A DNA stretch of 31,236 bases from CBDVBZ01 sp965372355 (GTDB lineage Bacteria > Krumholzibacteriota > Krumholzibacteriia > WVZY01). The notes beneath the pieces were generated by a model. The model was not told the DNA's origin, did no database searches, and saw only the letters and a list, made by a program, of their open reading frames with translations. Within the stretch, counting starts at the first letter, position 1; every line of letters starts with the position of its first letter. Positions 15,925-24,574 of the stretch are shown here, piece after piece. Position numbers and translations under genes: made by a program. The stretch spans positions 1 to 31,236 of the forward strand of contig CBDVBZ010000026.1 in assembly GCA_965372355.1 (NCBI GenBank). The letters run 5' to 3'.

Positions 15925-18042
15925 ATGAGCGAATCCAACAGCGATAACTTATCGATACTCCTCGAAGTGCAGGGTCTTTGCTGCATCGAGGAAAAGGTGC
16001 TCATCGAGAAGAAGATGGGAGCGCTCGACGGCATCGAAAAGATCGACGTCAATGTCGTCCTGCAAAGACTCCGAGTCAACTACGATCCAACTCGCCTCTC
16101 ACCCCAGGATATCATAAAAACGATCTCGGAAACCGGCATGAAAGCGCTGGCGCCGGATCGGATGGCGCTCGGGCGATTCGCCTGGTGGAAAGAGACCCGA
16201 ATCCTCCTGCTCGCCCTCTCCGGTCTGCTCACGACGACGGCGCTCGTTGGACTGGCCGTGGGGATGCCGGAGTGGCTGGGGCGCACGCTCTATATCGTCG
16301 CCATCGTTGCCGGTGGTTTCTATCCCGCCAAGGCGGGTCTGTCGGCCGCGCGAACGTTTACGATGAACATCAACACGCTCCTCATCCTGGGGGTGGTCGG
16401 TGCGGTCGGGCTGGATTTGTGGGGCGAGGCTGCGATCCTGGTCTTTGTCTACTCGCTCGGCAACGCCCTCGAGGCGTACGTCGTCAAAAAGGCAAGGGGT
16501 GCCGTCAGGTCCTTTGTCGAGTTGAGCCCGAAGGAAGCCCTCGTCAAACGCAATGGCGAGGAAATCATTTTGCCCGCCGACAGACTCCGCGTCGGCGATG
16601 TCGTGATCGTCCGGCCCGGGGAGAGGATCCCGATCGATGGCGTGGTCGAAAACGGTGGTTCATACGTGGACGAGTCGGCGGTGACCGGGGAACCCATCGC
16701 GGTGTTCAAAACGACCGGCAAGAGTGTGTTTGCCGGTACGATCAACCAGCGAGGGTCGCTGACCGTCCGCGTGACACATACGGCCAAAGACACAACGCTT
16801 GCCAGGATCATTTATTCAATCGAAGAGGCCCAGGCGAGAAAATCGAACTACCAACTCTTTGGGGAGAGATTTTCGAGGATATACACACCCGTGATGTTTG
16901 CCTTTGGTGTGGCGGTTGCCGTCGTTCCGCCGCTCGCGTTCGGCGAAGACTGGCAGAGCTGGATCTACCGGGCCCTCGTGGTCTTTGTGGTGTCCTGCTC
17001 GTGCGGTATCGCGCTCTCCGTGCCCGTGGCGATCGTCGCGGCGGTTGGCAACGCAGCCCGGCACGGCATTCTGCTAAAGGGCGGTCTTTTTCTGGAAAAG
17101 ACCCGGAACACAAAGGTCGTCGCCTTCGACAAAACAGGCACACTGACGATTGGCAGGCCCACGGTTACGCGGATCGCACCGGCAGACGGCATCCGCGAGG
17201 CGCATGTTCTGTCACTGGCCGCTTCGATCGAATCGCTCTCCGAGCATCCGCTGGGTCAGGCGATCGTTCGCAGGGCGAAGGAAATGGACGTGTACCGTGA
17301 GAGAACCGTCCAGGATTTCGAGGCACTGCCCGGACGGGGCGCCCGTGCAACCGTCGACGACGAAGCGCTGCTGATCGGCAATGCCAAGTTTTTGGGAGAC
17401 AACCAGGTTGCAATCGGTCCGATCGAGGAGACCGTTCGATCCCTGGAGGCGGATGGACACTCTACCGTGATTCTCGCAAACGCCGGGCATCCGCTCGGCG
17501 TCTTTGGCATCGCGGACGTCCTCAAGAAGGAATCGAGGCAATCCGTACGGGAGCTTCGAGCGCAAGGGTTGGATGTCGTGATGCTCACCGGTGACACGGA
17601 CGGCACCGCTTCCGCCATCGCAAAATCCGCCGATATCGACGAGTATCTCGCGGGTCTCATGCCACAGGATAAAATCGACCAGGTCGTGGCCCTGCGCAAT
17701 GCCCGGGGGCCGGTAATGATGGTCGGCGACGGCATCAACGATTCCCCCGCCATGGCGACATCCGACGTCGGCGTCGCCATGGGCGCGGCGGGGACCGATG
17801 TCGCCATGGAGGCCGGTGACATCGTCCTTCTCGCCGATGACCTGTCACGGGTTCCGTGGCTCATCCGTCTCAGCCGCAGAACCGTCTCTAACATCCGACA
17901 GAACATTATCCTGTCGCTGCTGGTTATTGCCCTCCTCGTGCCCGCAGCACTTTTTGGCGAGATATCTCTGCTCACCGGTCTCGTTATCAACGAGGGCGCC
18001 GCGATTCTCGTTATCCTGAACGCGCTCCGTTTGATCAAGTAA
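15925..18042 (+). CDS. P1B-type heavy-metal ATPase with an atypical CSC motif
   Basis: A 705-residue P-type efflux pump, presumably for Zn/Cd/Pb-like ions. An N-terminal ferredoxin-like HMA domain (about 10-75) carries CCIEE (Cys19, Cys20, Glu23), like the CCxxE sites of Zn/Cd pumps, rather than CxxC. Actuator TGEP is at 254-257; phosphorylated Asp402 is in DKTGT; the SEHPLG motif (His441-Pro442), TGDTDG and GDGINDSPA are intact, so the ATPase cycle should work. The membrane transport motif is unusual: Cys358-Ser359-Cys360 (VSCSCGIALSVP), where Pro normally stands, and TM8 reads VINEGAAILV with Asn689 in place of the Zn/Cd-binding Asp (Asp714 of ZntA). The NEG pattern lies where cobalt-type P1B-4 pumps have HEG. 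Substrate is therefore uncertain. Second gene of the repressor operon. I keep the ATG at 15925; GGAAACC is a weak ribosome-binding site. Confidence 0.88.
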   Translation: MSESNSDNLSILLEVQGLCCIEEKVLIEKKMGALDGIEKIDVNVVLQRLRVNYDPTRLSPQDIIKTISETGMKALAPDRMALGRFAWWKETRILLLALSGLLTTTALVGLAVGMPEWLGRTLYIVAIVAGGFYPAKAGLSAARTFTMNINTLLILGVVGAVGLDLWGEAAILVFVYSLGNALEAYVVKKARGAVRSFVELSPKEALVKRNGEEIILPADRLRVGDVVIVRPGERIPIDGVVENGGSYVDESAVTGEPIAVFKTTGKSVFAGTINQRGSLTVRVTHTAKDTTLARIIYSIEEAQARKSNYQLFGERFSRIYTPVMFAFGVAVAVVPPLAFGEDWQSWIYRALVVFVVSCSCGIALSVPVAIVAAVGNAARHGILLKGGLFLEKTRNTKVVAFDKTGTLTIGRPTVTRIAPADGIREAHVLSLAASIESLSEHPLGQAIVRRAKEMDVYRERTVQDFEALPGRGARATVDDEALLIGNAKFLGDNQVAIGPIEETVRSLEADGHSTVILANAGHPLGVFGIADVLKKESRQSVRELRAQGLDVVMLTGDTDGTASAIAKSADIDEYLAGLMPQDKIDQVVALRNARGPVMMVGDGINDSPAMATSDVGVAMGAAGTDVAMEAGDIVLLADDLSRVPWLIRLSRRTVSNIRQNIILSLLVIALLVPAALFGEISLLTGLVINEGAAILVILNALRLIK

Positions 18043-18051
18043 TCCCCACGT

Positions 18052-18081
18052 TTGACTTCCCGACAGCTTCGTCGCTATACT
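18052..18081 (+). promoter_or_regulatory. Promoter before the M28 peptidase gene
   Basis: TTGACT (18052-18057), 18 nt, TATACT (18076-18081). It starts 9 nt after the metal ATPase stop codon and predicts a transcript start near 18088, about 205 nt before the peptidase start codon. Confidence 0.65.
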
Positions 18082-18292
18082 CACCTTTTTTGCGAGTCGG
18101 CTGGCCGCGGGTCCTCGCGGATGTGCTCGGGTGCGATGGGTATTCGCCTGCTCAAACAGTCCTCGCGCCGCGTCTTGCATGTCAGAGCCCTCTTTCAGAG
18201 GACAGGCGCCGTCTGCGGAACTCGCCGTGGACACCCGTCACACCCTGGCTTGGTAGACCAGAGTGAATGTCTCGGACAAAAAGGACACTGCA
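18082..18292 (+). other. Long structured leader (or small RNA) before the M28 peptidase
   Basis: About 205 nt of GC-rich RNA would lie between the promoter and the ATG. Visible stems include ccgcg / cgcgg (18105-18109 with 18116-18120) and cctct / agagg (18189-18193 with 18197-18201). There is no convincing ORF of its own and no motif I recognise from SRP RNA, tmRNA, RNase P or the common riboswitches. A leader regulating the peptidase or a separate ncRNA are both possible. Confidence 0.3.
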
Positions 18293-19966
18293 ATGAAACG
18301 GAACACTGCACTCGTATTCATGGCCGTACTCTCTTCCCTATTGACCGTCGCCTGCGGTTCGAACAGGCAATCGGACGCTGGGACGCCGGCGGTGTCGGCC
18401 TCCGCCGAACGGCTGGCCGACCACGTGCGCTATCTCGCCTCCGACGAACTCGGTGGCAGGGCGCCCGGATCGCGGGGCGAGGAGATGACCCTCACCTACC
18501 TGACCGAACAGTACGTAAAGATGGGATACCGTCCCGGCAACACGGATGGCAGCTACGTACAAGCGGTGCCACTCGTGGGCTACACGGTGACCAACACACC
18601 GTCACTCGAGCTCGAGTTCGAGCAAGGCCGGCTCGATTGCCGGTACGGCCACGATTTCGTGGGCTGGACGCTGCAGCGAAAGACACGCGTCACCCTGCGA
18701 AACAAACAGCTCGTGTTTGTCGGCTATGGTGTCGTCGCCCCCGAGTACGATTGGGACGACTACAAAGACGTTGATGTATCGGGAAAGATCGTTGTCATGC
18801 TCATCGGCGACCCGCCGCTGGCCGACACCACGCAGTTCGGCGGGCGCGCGATGACGTACTACGGCCGTTGGACATACAAATACGAGATCGCAGCCGAAAA
18901 AGGCGCCGCGGGAGCCCTGATCATCCACGACACCGAGGCGGCGGGCTATCCATGGGAGGTCGTGTCGAATTCGTGGATCGGCGAACAGTTCGATAATAAG
19001 CATCCAAAAGACGGTATGGATCGATGCGCGCTGCAAGGATGGGTCACCGCAGGTGTCGGCAGAGAGATATTCGCACGCGCTGAAATGACGCCGCGTAATG
19101 CGTATGAGAAGGCGCTTTCACGGAACTTTCGCCCGATTCCACTCGGTGGGTCGGCGAGCGTTTCTTTGGAAACGGCGTTCAGGCAGCTTCGTTCGTACAA
19201 CGTTGTCGCCCGGCTGGAGGGTCGTGACCCGTGGCTAAAAAAGGAGTGTATCATCTACACCGCCCACTGGGATCATCTCGGCAAGGGGACGCCGGCCGAC
19301 GGGGACTCGATCTACAACGGCGCCCTGGACAACGCCAGCGGCGTGGCCGCCACACTCGAGATCGCACGGCTTTTTGCCGCACACAAGAGTGAGCTCAAAC
19401 GCTCCATCGTGTTTCTCAACACGACGGCCGAGGAAGCCGGCCTGCTCGGAGCCTACCATTACGCCGACAACCCGCTGTACCCACTCATCCGAACCATCGC
19501 GACGATCAACATCGATGGTGTAAACATCTGGGGGCGAACAAGAGATGTGGTGGTCATCGGGTACGGTCTTTCCGATCTCGATGGTTATCTCAAAAAGGCG
19601 ATCGAGCCACAGGACCGGCACCTGAAACCGGATGCGGAACCGGAAAAAGGCTACTACTATCGATCCGATCATTTCGCCTTTGCCAAGAAGGGAGTGCCGT
19701 CGCTGTATACAGACAGCGGTGTTGAATACATCTCAAAACCGCCTCGCTGGGGAATAGAAGCCAGACAGCGATACACAACCGAGCGGTATCACAAACCAAA
19801 CGACGAGTACAACGAGTCGTGGGATCTGACGGGAGCTGTGGAGGATGTCGAGGCGCTCTTTCGCGTGGGGCTGATGGTGGCGACAACCGATGTCCGGCCC
19901 GAATGGCGCGAGGGCAGCGAGTTCAAAAACATTCGCAAACGGTCTGTCAGAAAAACAACACCATGA
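18293..19966 (+). CDS. Lipoprotein M28-family metallopeptidase with PA domain
   Basis: A 557-residue aminopeptidase-like enzyme anchored as a lipoprotein: signal peptide with the lipobox LTVAC, Cys21. A PA-type insert (about residues 110-240, KIVVMLIGDPP ... GAAGALIIHD) precedes the catalytic domain. The two-zinc site is complete: His325 and Asp327 (TAHWDHLG), Asp346 (NGALDNASG), Glu380/Glu381 (TTAEEAG), Asp408 (INIDGVN) and His460 (RSDHFAF). It probably trims peptides in the periplasm or at the outer membrane. I choose the ATG at 18293 rather than 18263, because AAAAAGGAC stands before it and the signal peptide then begins correctly. The last 20 nt overlap the end of the convergent transporter gene. 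Confidence 0.92.
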   Translation: MKRNTALVFMAVLSSLLTVACGSNRQSDAGTPAVSASAERLADHVRYLASDELGGRAPGSRGEEMTLTYLTEQYVKMGYRPGNTDGSYVQAVPLVGYTVTNTPSLELEFEQGRLDCRYGHDFVGWTLQRKTRVTLRNKQLVFVGYGVVAPEYDWDDYKDVDVSGKIVVMLIGDPPLADTTQFGGRAMTYYGRWTYKYEIAAEKGAAGALIIHDTEAAGYPWEVVSNSWIGEQFDNKHPKDGMDRCALQGWVTAGVGREIFARAEMTPRNAYEKALSRNFRPIPLGGSASVSLETAFRQLRSYNVVARLEGRDPWLKKECIIYTAHWDHLGKGTPADGDSIYNGALDNASGVAATLEIARLFAAHKSELKRSIVFLNTTAEEAGLLGAYHYADNPLYPLIRTIATINIDGVNIWGRTRDVVVIGYGLSDLDGYLKKAIEPQDRHLKPDAEPEKGYYYRSDHFAFAKKGVPSLYTDSGVEYISKPPRWGIEARQRYTTERYHKPNDEYNESWDLTGAVEDVEALFRVGLMVATTDVRPEWREGSEFKNIRKRSVRKTTP

Positions 19967-21425
19967 TCACATAGACCATCGCGGTAACCACGACGATCGC
20001 GATCAAATTGAGGCGCAGACCCACCGATGCCATGTCGGCGACCCTCAACCGGCGCGTACCGAACACAATGGCGTTGGGTGGTGTGGCGACCGGGAGCATG
20101 AAGGCGCACGATGCTGCCATCGTCGCCGGAATCATCAGGAGCAGCGGCGACACGCCGATGACCGTGCTCAGCGATGCGATGATTGGCAAAACGACCTGAG
20201 TGGTTGCTGTGTTCGATGTCAGCTCGGTGAGGAACGTGATCAGTGTGCATATAGCCAGCACCATAACCAACGGATGGAGCGCCTGGAGCGCCGTGAGTTG
20301 TCCCCCTAGAAACTCGGAGAGACCCGAGTCATGAAACCCTTCTGCCAGTGCAAACCCTCCACCCAACAGGATGATGATACCCCATGGCAGTTTGCTCACC
20401 ATCCCCGGCCCCATGATGTTCTGCTGCTGCGATCGCGCCGGTATCAAAAACAGGCTGAGCGCAACGGTGATCGCGACCGTACCGTCATCGATAAACGATG
20501 GATCGGGAAATAGTGATGCCCAGCCGTGGAGCGTCACGTTGTTGATCGTGATGTTCGAACGCGTGATGAGCAACAACGCCATGAGCGAGAACGCGATGAA
20601 TACGACCTTCTCCTCGTATGTCGGCTTGCCCAACGCCTGATACTCCTCCTGGAGGACGCTCGGCTCCATATCGAATTCGACGTGCCGCGTAAAGAGCCAG
20701 CGAAGCAAAAAGAAGATCACCACAAAGAGTACGATGGAGATCGGCAGACCGATGCCCAGCCAGTGCAGAAACGTGATTTCACGGGCGTCGGGAAAAGAGA
20801 TCGCATAGATCCGCGCGAAGGCCATGTTGGGGGGTGAACCGATCAGCGTGGCCATCCCCCCAACGGAGGATGCGTACGCGACGCCGAGCAACAGGCCTAC
20901 TTCGAGTTTTCTAAAACTCTCACCGGCGTGTTCCCGAAGCCTGACGAGGAGTGCCATCACGATCGGCACCATCATCATCGTCGTCGCCGTATTTGAAATC
21001 CACATCGATAGCAACCAGCCTCCAAGCATAAAACCGAGCAGCATGCGGCTCGGACTGCTCCCGATCGACAGGATCACCTTGAGCGCAATCCGGCGATGCA
21101 GATTCCATTTCTCCATAGCGAGCGCCAGCATAAAACCGCCCATAAAGAGGAATAGAATATTGTTGAGATAGAGAGGAGCGACCTCCCTCCCTTTCATGAC
21201 GCCGAGAATGGGAAACAACGCGACGGGAAGGAGCGCGGTGATCGCCAGCGGGATCGCCTCGGTGATCCAGAGCAAGGCCATCAGCACGGCGACGGCCAGG
21301 GTTCTTTTGACCGCGGGGCGCTCGGGCTCGATCGGAAATACCCAGAGGATCAAGAGGAACGCGATGACGGCGACAACGACAAACAGGTGTCGGCGATCGG
21401 TGCGTATCGAAAGCGGCATTTTCAT
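19947..21425 (-). CDS. DASS-family sodium/dicarboxylate (SLC13-type) symporter
   Basis: A 492-residue carrier with about 11-12 membrane helices. Both substrate/sodium-binding SNT motifs of the divalent anion:Na+ symporter family are present: SNTATTMMMVP (residues 144-154) and SNTATTQVVLP (404-414); also conserved are GSPPN (about 196-200) and TPPNAIVFG near the C-terminus. VcINDY is the model member. The substrate is probably a C4 dicarboxylate or similar, but sulfate or citrate cannot be excluded. I use the ATG at 21425; a second ATG two codons later is possible, and there is no strong ribosome-binding site. An upstream TTG at 21482 would add a Cys-rich segment with no family match. Confidence 0.88.
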   Translation of the reverse strand: MKMPLSIRTDRRHLFVVVAVIAFLLILWVFPIEPERPAVKRTLAVAVLMALLWITEAIPLAITALLPVALFPILGVMKGREVAPLYLNNILFLFMGGFMLALAMEKWNLHRRIALKVILSIGSSPSRMLLGFMLGGWLLSMWISNTATTMMMVPIVMALLVRLREHAGESFRKLEVGLLLGVAYASSVGGMATLIGSPPNMAFARIYAISFPDAREITFLHWLGIGLPISIVLFVVIFFLLRWLFTRHVEFDMEPSVLQEEYQALGKPTYEEKVVFIAFSLMALLLITRSNITINNVTLHGWASLFPDPSFIDDGTVAITVALSLFLIPARSQQQNIMGPGMVSKLPWGIIILLGGGFALAEGFHDSGLSEFLGGQLTALQALHPLVMVLAICTLITFLTELTSNTATTQVVLPIIASLSTVIGVSPLLLMIPATMAASCAFMLPVATPPNAIVFGTRRLRVADMASVGLRLNLIAIVVVTAMVYVIMVLFF

Positions 21426-21529
21426 CCGGGTGACAGGCCTCGTATCCGCCGGGACACACGACGAGTGACACACGACAATCAACCGGCGGTGTGAGACTAA
21501 CAGATACCGGTAGCCGTCGTTCCTGTCAA

Positions 21530-21565
21530 CAAAAGAAGACGGCCGCGAACAAAGTCGCGGCCGTC
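21530..21565 (-). terminator. Rho-independent terminator of the secreted-protein gene
   Basis: An 11-bp perfect GC-rich stem (21538-21548 and 21555-21565) with a 6-base loop. Read on the minus strand it is followed by TTCTTTTGTT. It lies 29 nt after the stop codon of the gene ending at 21594. Confidence 0.9.
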
Positions 21566-21593
21566 CTGAGTGTCGAGCTACACTCGCGAGCGG

Positions 21594-23555
21594 TTATTTT
21601 AAGAGAACCATCTTGCGCGTGTGCTGAACGCCTCCCACATTCAAGGCGTAGTAATACACGCCGCTCGCAACATCGACGCCGACTTCGTTCGTGCCATCCC
21701 AGGTCGCGAAGTTCTCGCCCGGCGGACGTTTCTCGCTGAGGAGCCTCTTCACAAGCCGGCCCCGCACGTCGTAGATGGCGAGTGTGACATCCTGCGATGA
21801 CTCGATCGTGAACCGGATCGACGTGACCGGGTTGAACGGGTTCGGGAAGTTCTGATCCAGTGTCAGATCGTAGACATTGGGGGGTGGCGACACGCCACTC
21901 GGTGTCCCCAGACGAAAGCTCCCCAGCTGGCTGCACCAGCGACCGTCCTCGGACGGACTACCGGTAGGAGTCCCCCGTTCGCACGCATACTCGTTGAAGA
22001 CCCACATCGTAAACTCGTCGACGGGACAGAGCGCGAGGCCGCTGTAGTCGCCCCAACGGTTGCGCGAACCGCCGAACGTCCGGACATACCAATCGGTACC
22101 CGGCGCGAGAACCTGTGTCTCCTGCATGGTGTTTGGTGGATCCACGATCTGCCACGCCGCGTAGTACGCACCGCAGTACATGGCGGCGTTCGAGGCGGAG
22201 AAACCAATCCCGACACTCCCAAATAAATCGACCATCACCGCGGGGAAGAACGTGTAGGTGCCCGGCCCCAAATCCTCGGCGCCGACATCGGCCTGCTGTA
22301 CCAGGGCGTATGCCCCCGGTCCACCAGACGTGTCGAGCTCCCACCAGTGCGCCGTCGTCTGTCCCGCATCCGGTCCCACGACCGGCATCAGTGTCGAAGA
22401 CACATAGAGCGAGTTGTCCCGCCACACGGCATTGAGGGCACGGCGATCGTTGACCTCGATACGGGTCGCCGAACCCAACTGGGACGCGTCCGGCAGACCG
22501 GCCGTTGTGTTGTCGATATTGCCGACGCCGACATACTGCTGCGCAAAAAACGGCCCAGGCGTCGGAAGATTCACGCCCAGCGGATCGGTGACTTCGATCA
22601 CCTGGACAAACTCGTTGCCGCCGCCCGAGAGACCTGAATACGAGGTCAGATACGTCCCCACCTGAGGAAGAAGCGGACCCCACATATGCGCGGGCTGCGT
22701 CGTCGTCGCAATACCACCCGCGATCGCGTACGGATCCCAGACGCTGACCAGGGCCGACTGGTCGGGCCCGTTGTAGAACGGGTTCTTGTCGATGATCCAG
22801 AGCAGCGAGGCATAGGTCGCGCTAGAACCCGCAAACTCGAACATGTTGGCCGTGATGTATAACACCTTGTCATCCACGGCGATGCCGGGGTAGTCGGCCC
22901 AGGCGGGGGTGCCGGCGATGTTCAGCGTGGAATTGATGACGTGATACCACCACCCCGCATTCGGATCGGGGGTCTGGGAGACCGCAACAAGTATCCGCGA
23001 CTCATCCGACGGATCCCCGTAGAAATCGTCCCACTGCTCGAGGGCGATCACGATAAAGCGGTCGGCGTACTGGTCGTAGATACACTTGGAGTCAAACGTA
23101 AACGTGCCCAGTCTTTCGGTCGGAAGCACGGGCGATGATGGCCCCGGTATCGGCGCGTAGAAGTTGAACAGGCTCATCTGGACCTGCGCGGTGTCCGGCA
23201 CCATCTTGGGACGCCATTCAACAATCACATTGCCGCAGTCCAGGACGTGTTCGAGGCCGGCTGCGCAAATCGGATCCGGTGGGATAAACAACCAACCCGT
23301 CTGCAGGCTGTTATCGACGAAAGTGAACCCTCGACCCGACTGCATGAGGATCGGCGTGAGCTCGAGTCCGGGCATGTCGGGACCTTTGCGTCCGTAGGTT
23401 TCCTGCTGACCCTCGACCGGAACATATCCGATCCGCGCTTGCCTGAGGGGTTTGGTTTCCTCGGCTGTAATCTCCTGAGCTTCCAACGGAACGGTTACTG
23501 CGGACGACACGAGAAGTACTGCGAAAAGGGCAAGAAGTGACTTTCGGATTCCCAT
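21594..23555 (-). CDS. Secreted protein with C-terminal type IX-type sorting tail
   Basis: A 653-residue exported protein. N-terminal signal peptide (KSLLALFAVLLVSSAVTVPLEA, cleavage probably after residue 26). The last 93 residues (561-653) form a typical C-terminal sorting domain of the FlgD-Ig/type A kind: LDQNFPNPFNPVTSIRFTI, IYDVRGRLVKRL, WDGTNEVGVDVASGVYYYAL and the closing RKMVLLK. Such tails direct proteins through the type IX system to the cell surface. The middle 530 residues contain repeated short blocks with Trp, Tyr and Asp (DYPGIAVDDKVLYITANMF, WWELDTSGGPGAYAL, GSVGIGFSASNAA), suggesting a beta-propeller-like fold, but I recognise no catalytic motif. Start fixed by a strong AAGGAGGT five bases before the ATG. 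Substrate or function unknown; possibly an adhesin or surface binding protein. Confidence 0.85.
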   Translation of the reverse strand: MGIRKSLLALFAVLLVSSAVTVPLEAQEITAEETKPLRQARIGYVPVEGQQETYGRKGPDMPGLELTPILMQSGRGFTFVDNSLQTGWLFIPPDPICAAGLEHVLDCGNVIVEWRPKMVPDTAQVQMSLFNFYAPIPGPSSPVLPTERLGTFTFDSKCIYDQYADRFIVIALEQWDDFYGDPSDESRILVAVSQTPDPNAGWWYHVINSTLNIAGTPAWADYPGIAVDDKVLYITANMFEFAGSSATYASLLWIIDKNPFYNGPDQSALVSVWDPYAIAGGIATTTQPAHMWGPLLPQVGTYLTSYSGLSGGGNEFVQVIEVTDPLGVNLPTPGPFFAQQYVGVGNIDNTTAGLPDASQLGSATRIEVNDRRALNAVWRDNSLYVSSTLMPVVGPDAGQTTAHWWELDTSGGPGAYALVQQADVGAEDLGPGTYTFFPAVMVDLFGSVGIGFSASNAAMYCGAYYAAWQIVDPPNTMQETQVLAPGTDWYVRTFGGSRNRWGDYSGLALCPVDEFTMWVFNEYACERGTPTGSPSEDGRWCSQLGSFRLGTPSGVSPPPNVYDLTLDQNFPNPFNPVTSIRFTIESSQDVTLAIYDVRGRLVKRLLSEKRPPGENFATWDGTNEVGVDVASGVYYYALNVGGVQHTRKMVLLK

Positions 23556-23770
23556 CGTTTACCTCCTTGGGGCAATGGGTAGCTGCGGCTCAGGAATCCA
23601 GAGGATGCAAGCGCAAAGCAAAGATGTCTGCATCATTCTTGGTTCGGGTCGACGCCCGTATGCGAAATCAAAGCCCTGTGTGCCAATTCGTAACCCATTA
23701 TATCACACGTACCTGCAAAAATCAAGCGTCGAACGCGCCACGGTATCATCGGACACAATCACCCCCCTTC
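23556..23770 (-). other. Upstream region of the secreted-protein gene
   Basis: A gap of 215 nt between two minus-strand genes. It holds the promoter described separately and about 135 nt of leader between it and the ATG. I see no ORF and no obvious regulatory palindrome in it. Confidence 0.5.
23697..23725 (-). promoter_or_regulatory. Strong promoter of the secreted-protein gene
   Basis: Minus strand: TTGATT (complement of 23720-23725), 17 nt, TATAAT (complement of 23697-23702), with an extended -10 (TGA before TATAAT). Expected start near 23690. This is the best sigma-70 promoter in the window. Confidence 0.85.
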
Positions 23771-24382
23771 TCAAGGCGGATTTCCGTCGCCGCTCTGCCA
23801 GAGATACCATGCGGCGATGGTTCGGTACGGACGCCACGGTTCGGTGATCGTTTCCAGTGTGGCTCTGTCGTTAAAGTCCGCCGTGTCGTAATGATGACCG
23901 ATCGCCTTGCGCAGCCCAAGATCGCCGACGGGAAAAACGTCTTCGCGGTTGAGCCCGAATATCAAGAACATCTCGGCCGTCCATCTCCCGACGCCCTTGA
24001 TCTGCGTCAGCAGATCGATGACCTCTTCATCACCCAGCCTGCCGAGCCGCCCGCGGGGAAAGCGCTTCTCCTCGAAGAAACGTGACAAGTCCTGCAAGTA
24101 GAGGCTTTTTTGCCGCGAAAGCCCGGCACCCAGCAGGTCTTCTCGGGAGGCCGCCAGAATATCACGGGGACGCGGCCGCCGCGTGCCCAGTTTGGAGAGC
24201 AGCCGCTCGTGAATCGTGCACGCCGCCCGCCAGCTCAGCTGCTGCCACACGATCGCCGACACCAGCGTGAGGAAATGATTTCTGGAGCGCGTGAGCGAAC
24301 ACGGCCCAACCGCGCGGACCAGACCGGACAGCACGGGATCCACCCGCTGGAGGTACGCTTCTGCATGTTTGAATCTCGTCAT
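23771..24382 (-). CDS. AlkA-like DNA-3-methyladenine glycosylase (HhH-GPD family)
   Basis: A 203-residue base-excision enzyme that releases alkylated purines. The helix-hairpin-helix is LLTQIKGVGRWTAEMFLIF (about 124-142) and the catalytic aspartate is Asp154 (VGDLGLRKA). WQQLSWRAA (about 46-54) is another family block. It lacks the N-terminal TBP-like domain of E. coli AlkA, so it is the short form common outside the gammaproteobacteria. No iron-sulfur Cys cluster is present, which argues against the MutY/Nth branches. No clear ribosome-binding site before the ATG at 24382. Confidence 0.9.
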   Translation of the reverse strand: MTRFKHAEAYLQRVDPVLSGLVRAVGPCSLTRSRNHFLTLVSAIVWQQLSWRAACTIHERLLSKLGTRRPRPRDILAASREDLLGAGLSRQKSLYLQDLSRFFEEKRFPRGRLGRLGDEEVIDLLTQIKGVGRWTAEMFLIFGLNREDVFPVGDLGLRKAIGHHYDTADFNDRATLETITEPWRPYRTIAAWYLWQSGDGNPP

Positions 24383-24574
24383 GGTGGCGACGTCTTTTTA
24401 ACCCGTCCCGGTAGCCCGTCCTGGCTATCGCGGTCGAGGTGTCGGCTCGTGGTTAAGCGTACAAAACGGCCCCGCTTTTGTCTTTACAAAGCTCATCCGT
24501 TGTTTAATAGTTTCCCATACGAGCGTTTTGGGGGGTTTTTGGCGTTGTAGAGACGTCTTGAGGGGGAACGGTGT
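24383..24574. other. Divergent intergenic region, AlkA gene / peptide importer
   Basis: 192 nt. For the plus strand a weak promoter is possible: TTTACA (24483-24488), 16 nt, TAATAG (24505-24510). An AT-rich hairpin acaaaa / ttttgt (24461-24466 with 24476-24481) sits just upstream. A GGGGGA stands about 10 nt before the importer start. Nothing coding. Confidence 0.3.

Noticed and set aside
15978..17300. 440-residue open frame within the metal ATPase gene
   Set aside because: Out-of-frame shadow in a GC-rich gene; its Arg/Gly/His-rich product has no motif, while the other frame has all P-type ATPase motifs.
18088..18260. Known structured RNA (SRP RNA, 6S, tmRNA, cobalamin riboswitch) before the peptidase
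   Set aside because: I looked for the conserved core sequences of these classes and found none; the region is reported only as an unidentified leader.
18052..18774. Open frame of 240 residues across the peptidase leader and 5' end
   Set aside because: It overlaps the signal peptide and PA domain of the lipoprotein out of frame, and it begins within the -35 box of the promoter.
21425..21482. Longer N-terminus of the DASS transporter from a TTG at 21482
   Set aside because: It would add a 19-residue Cys-containing segment not typical of the family, without a ribosome-binding site; the ATG at 21425 fits better.
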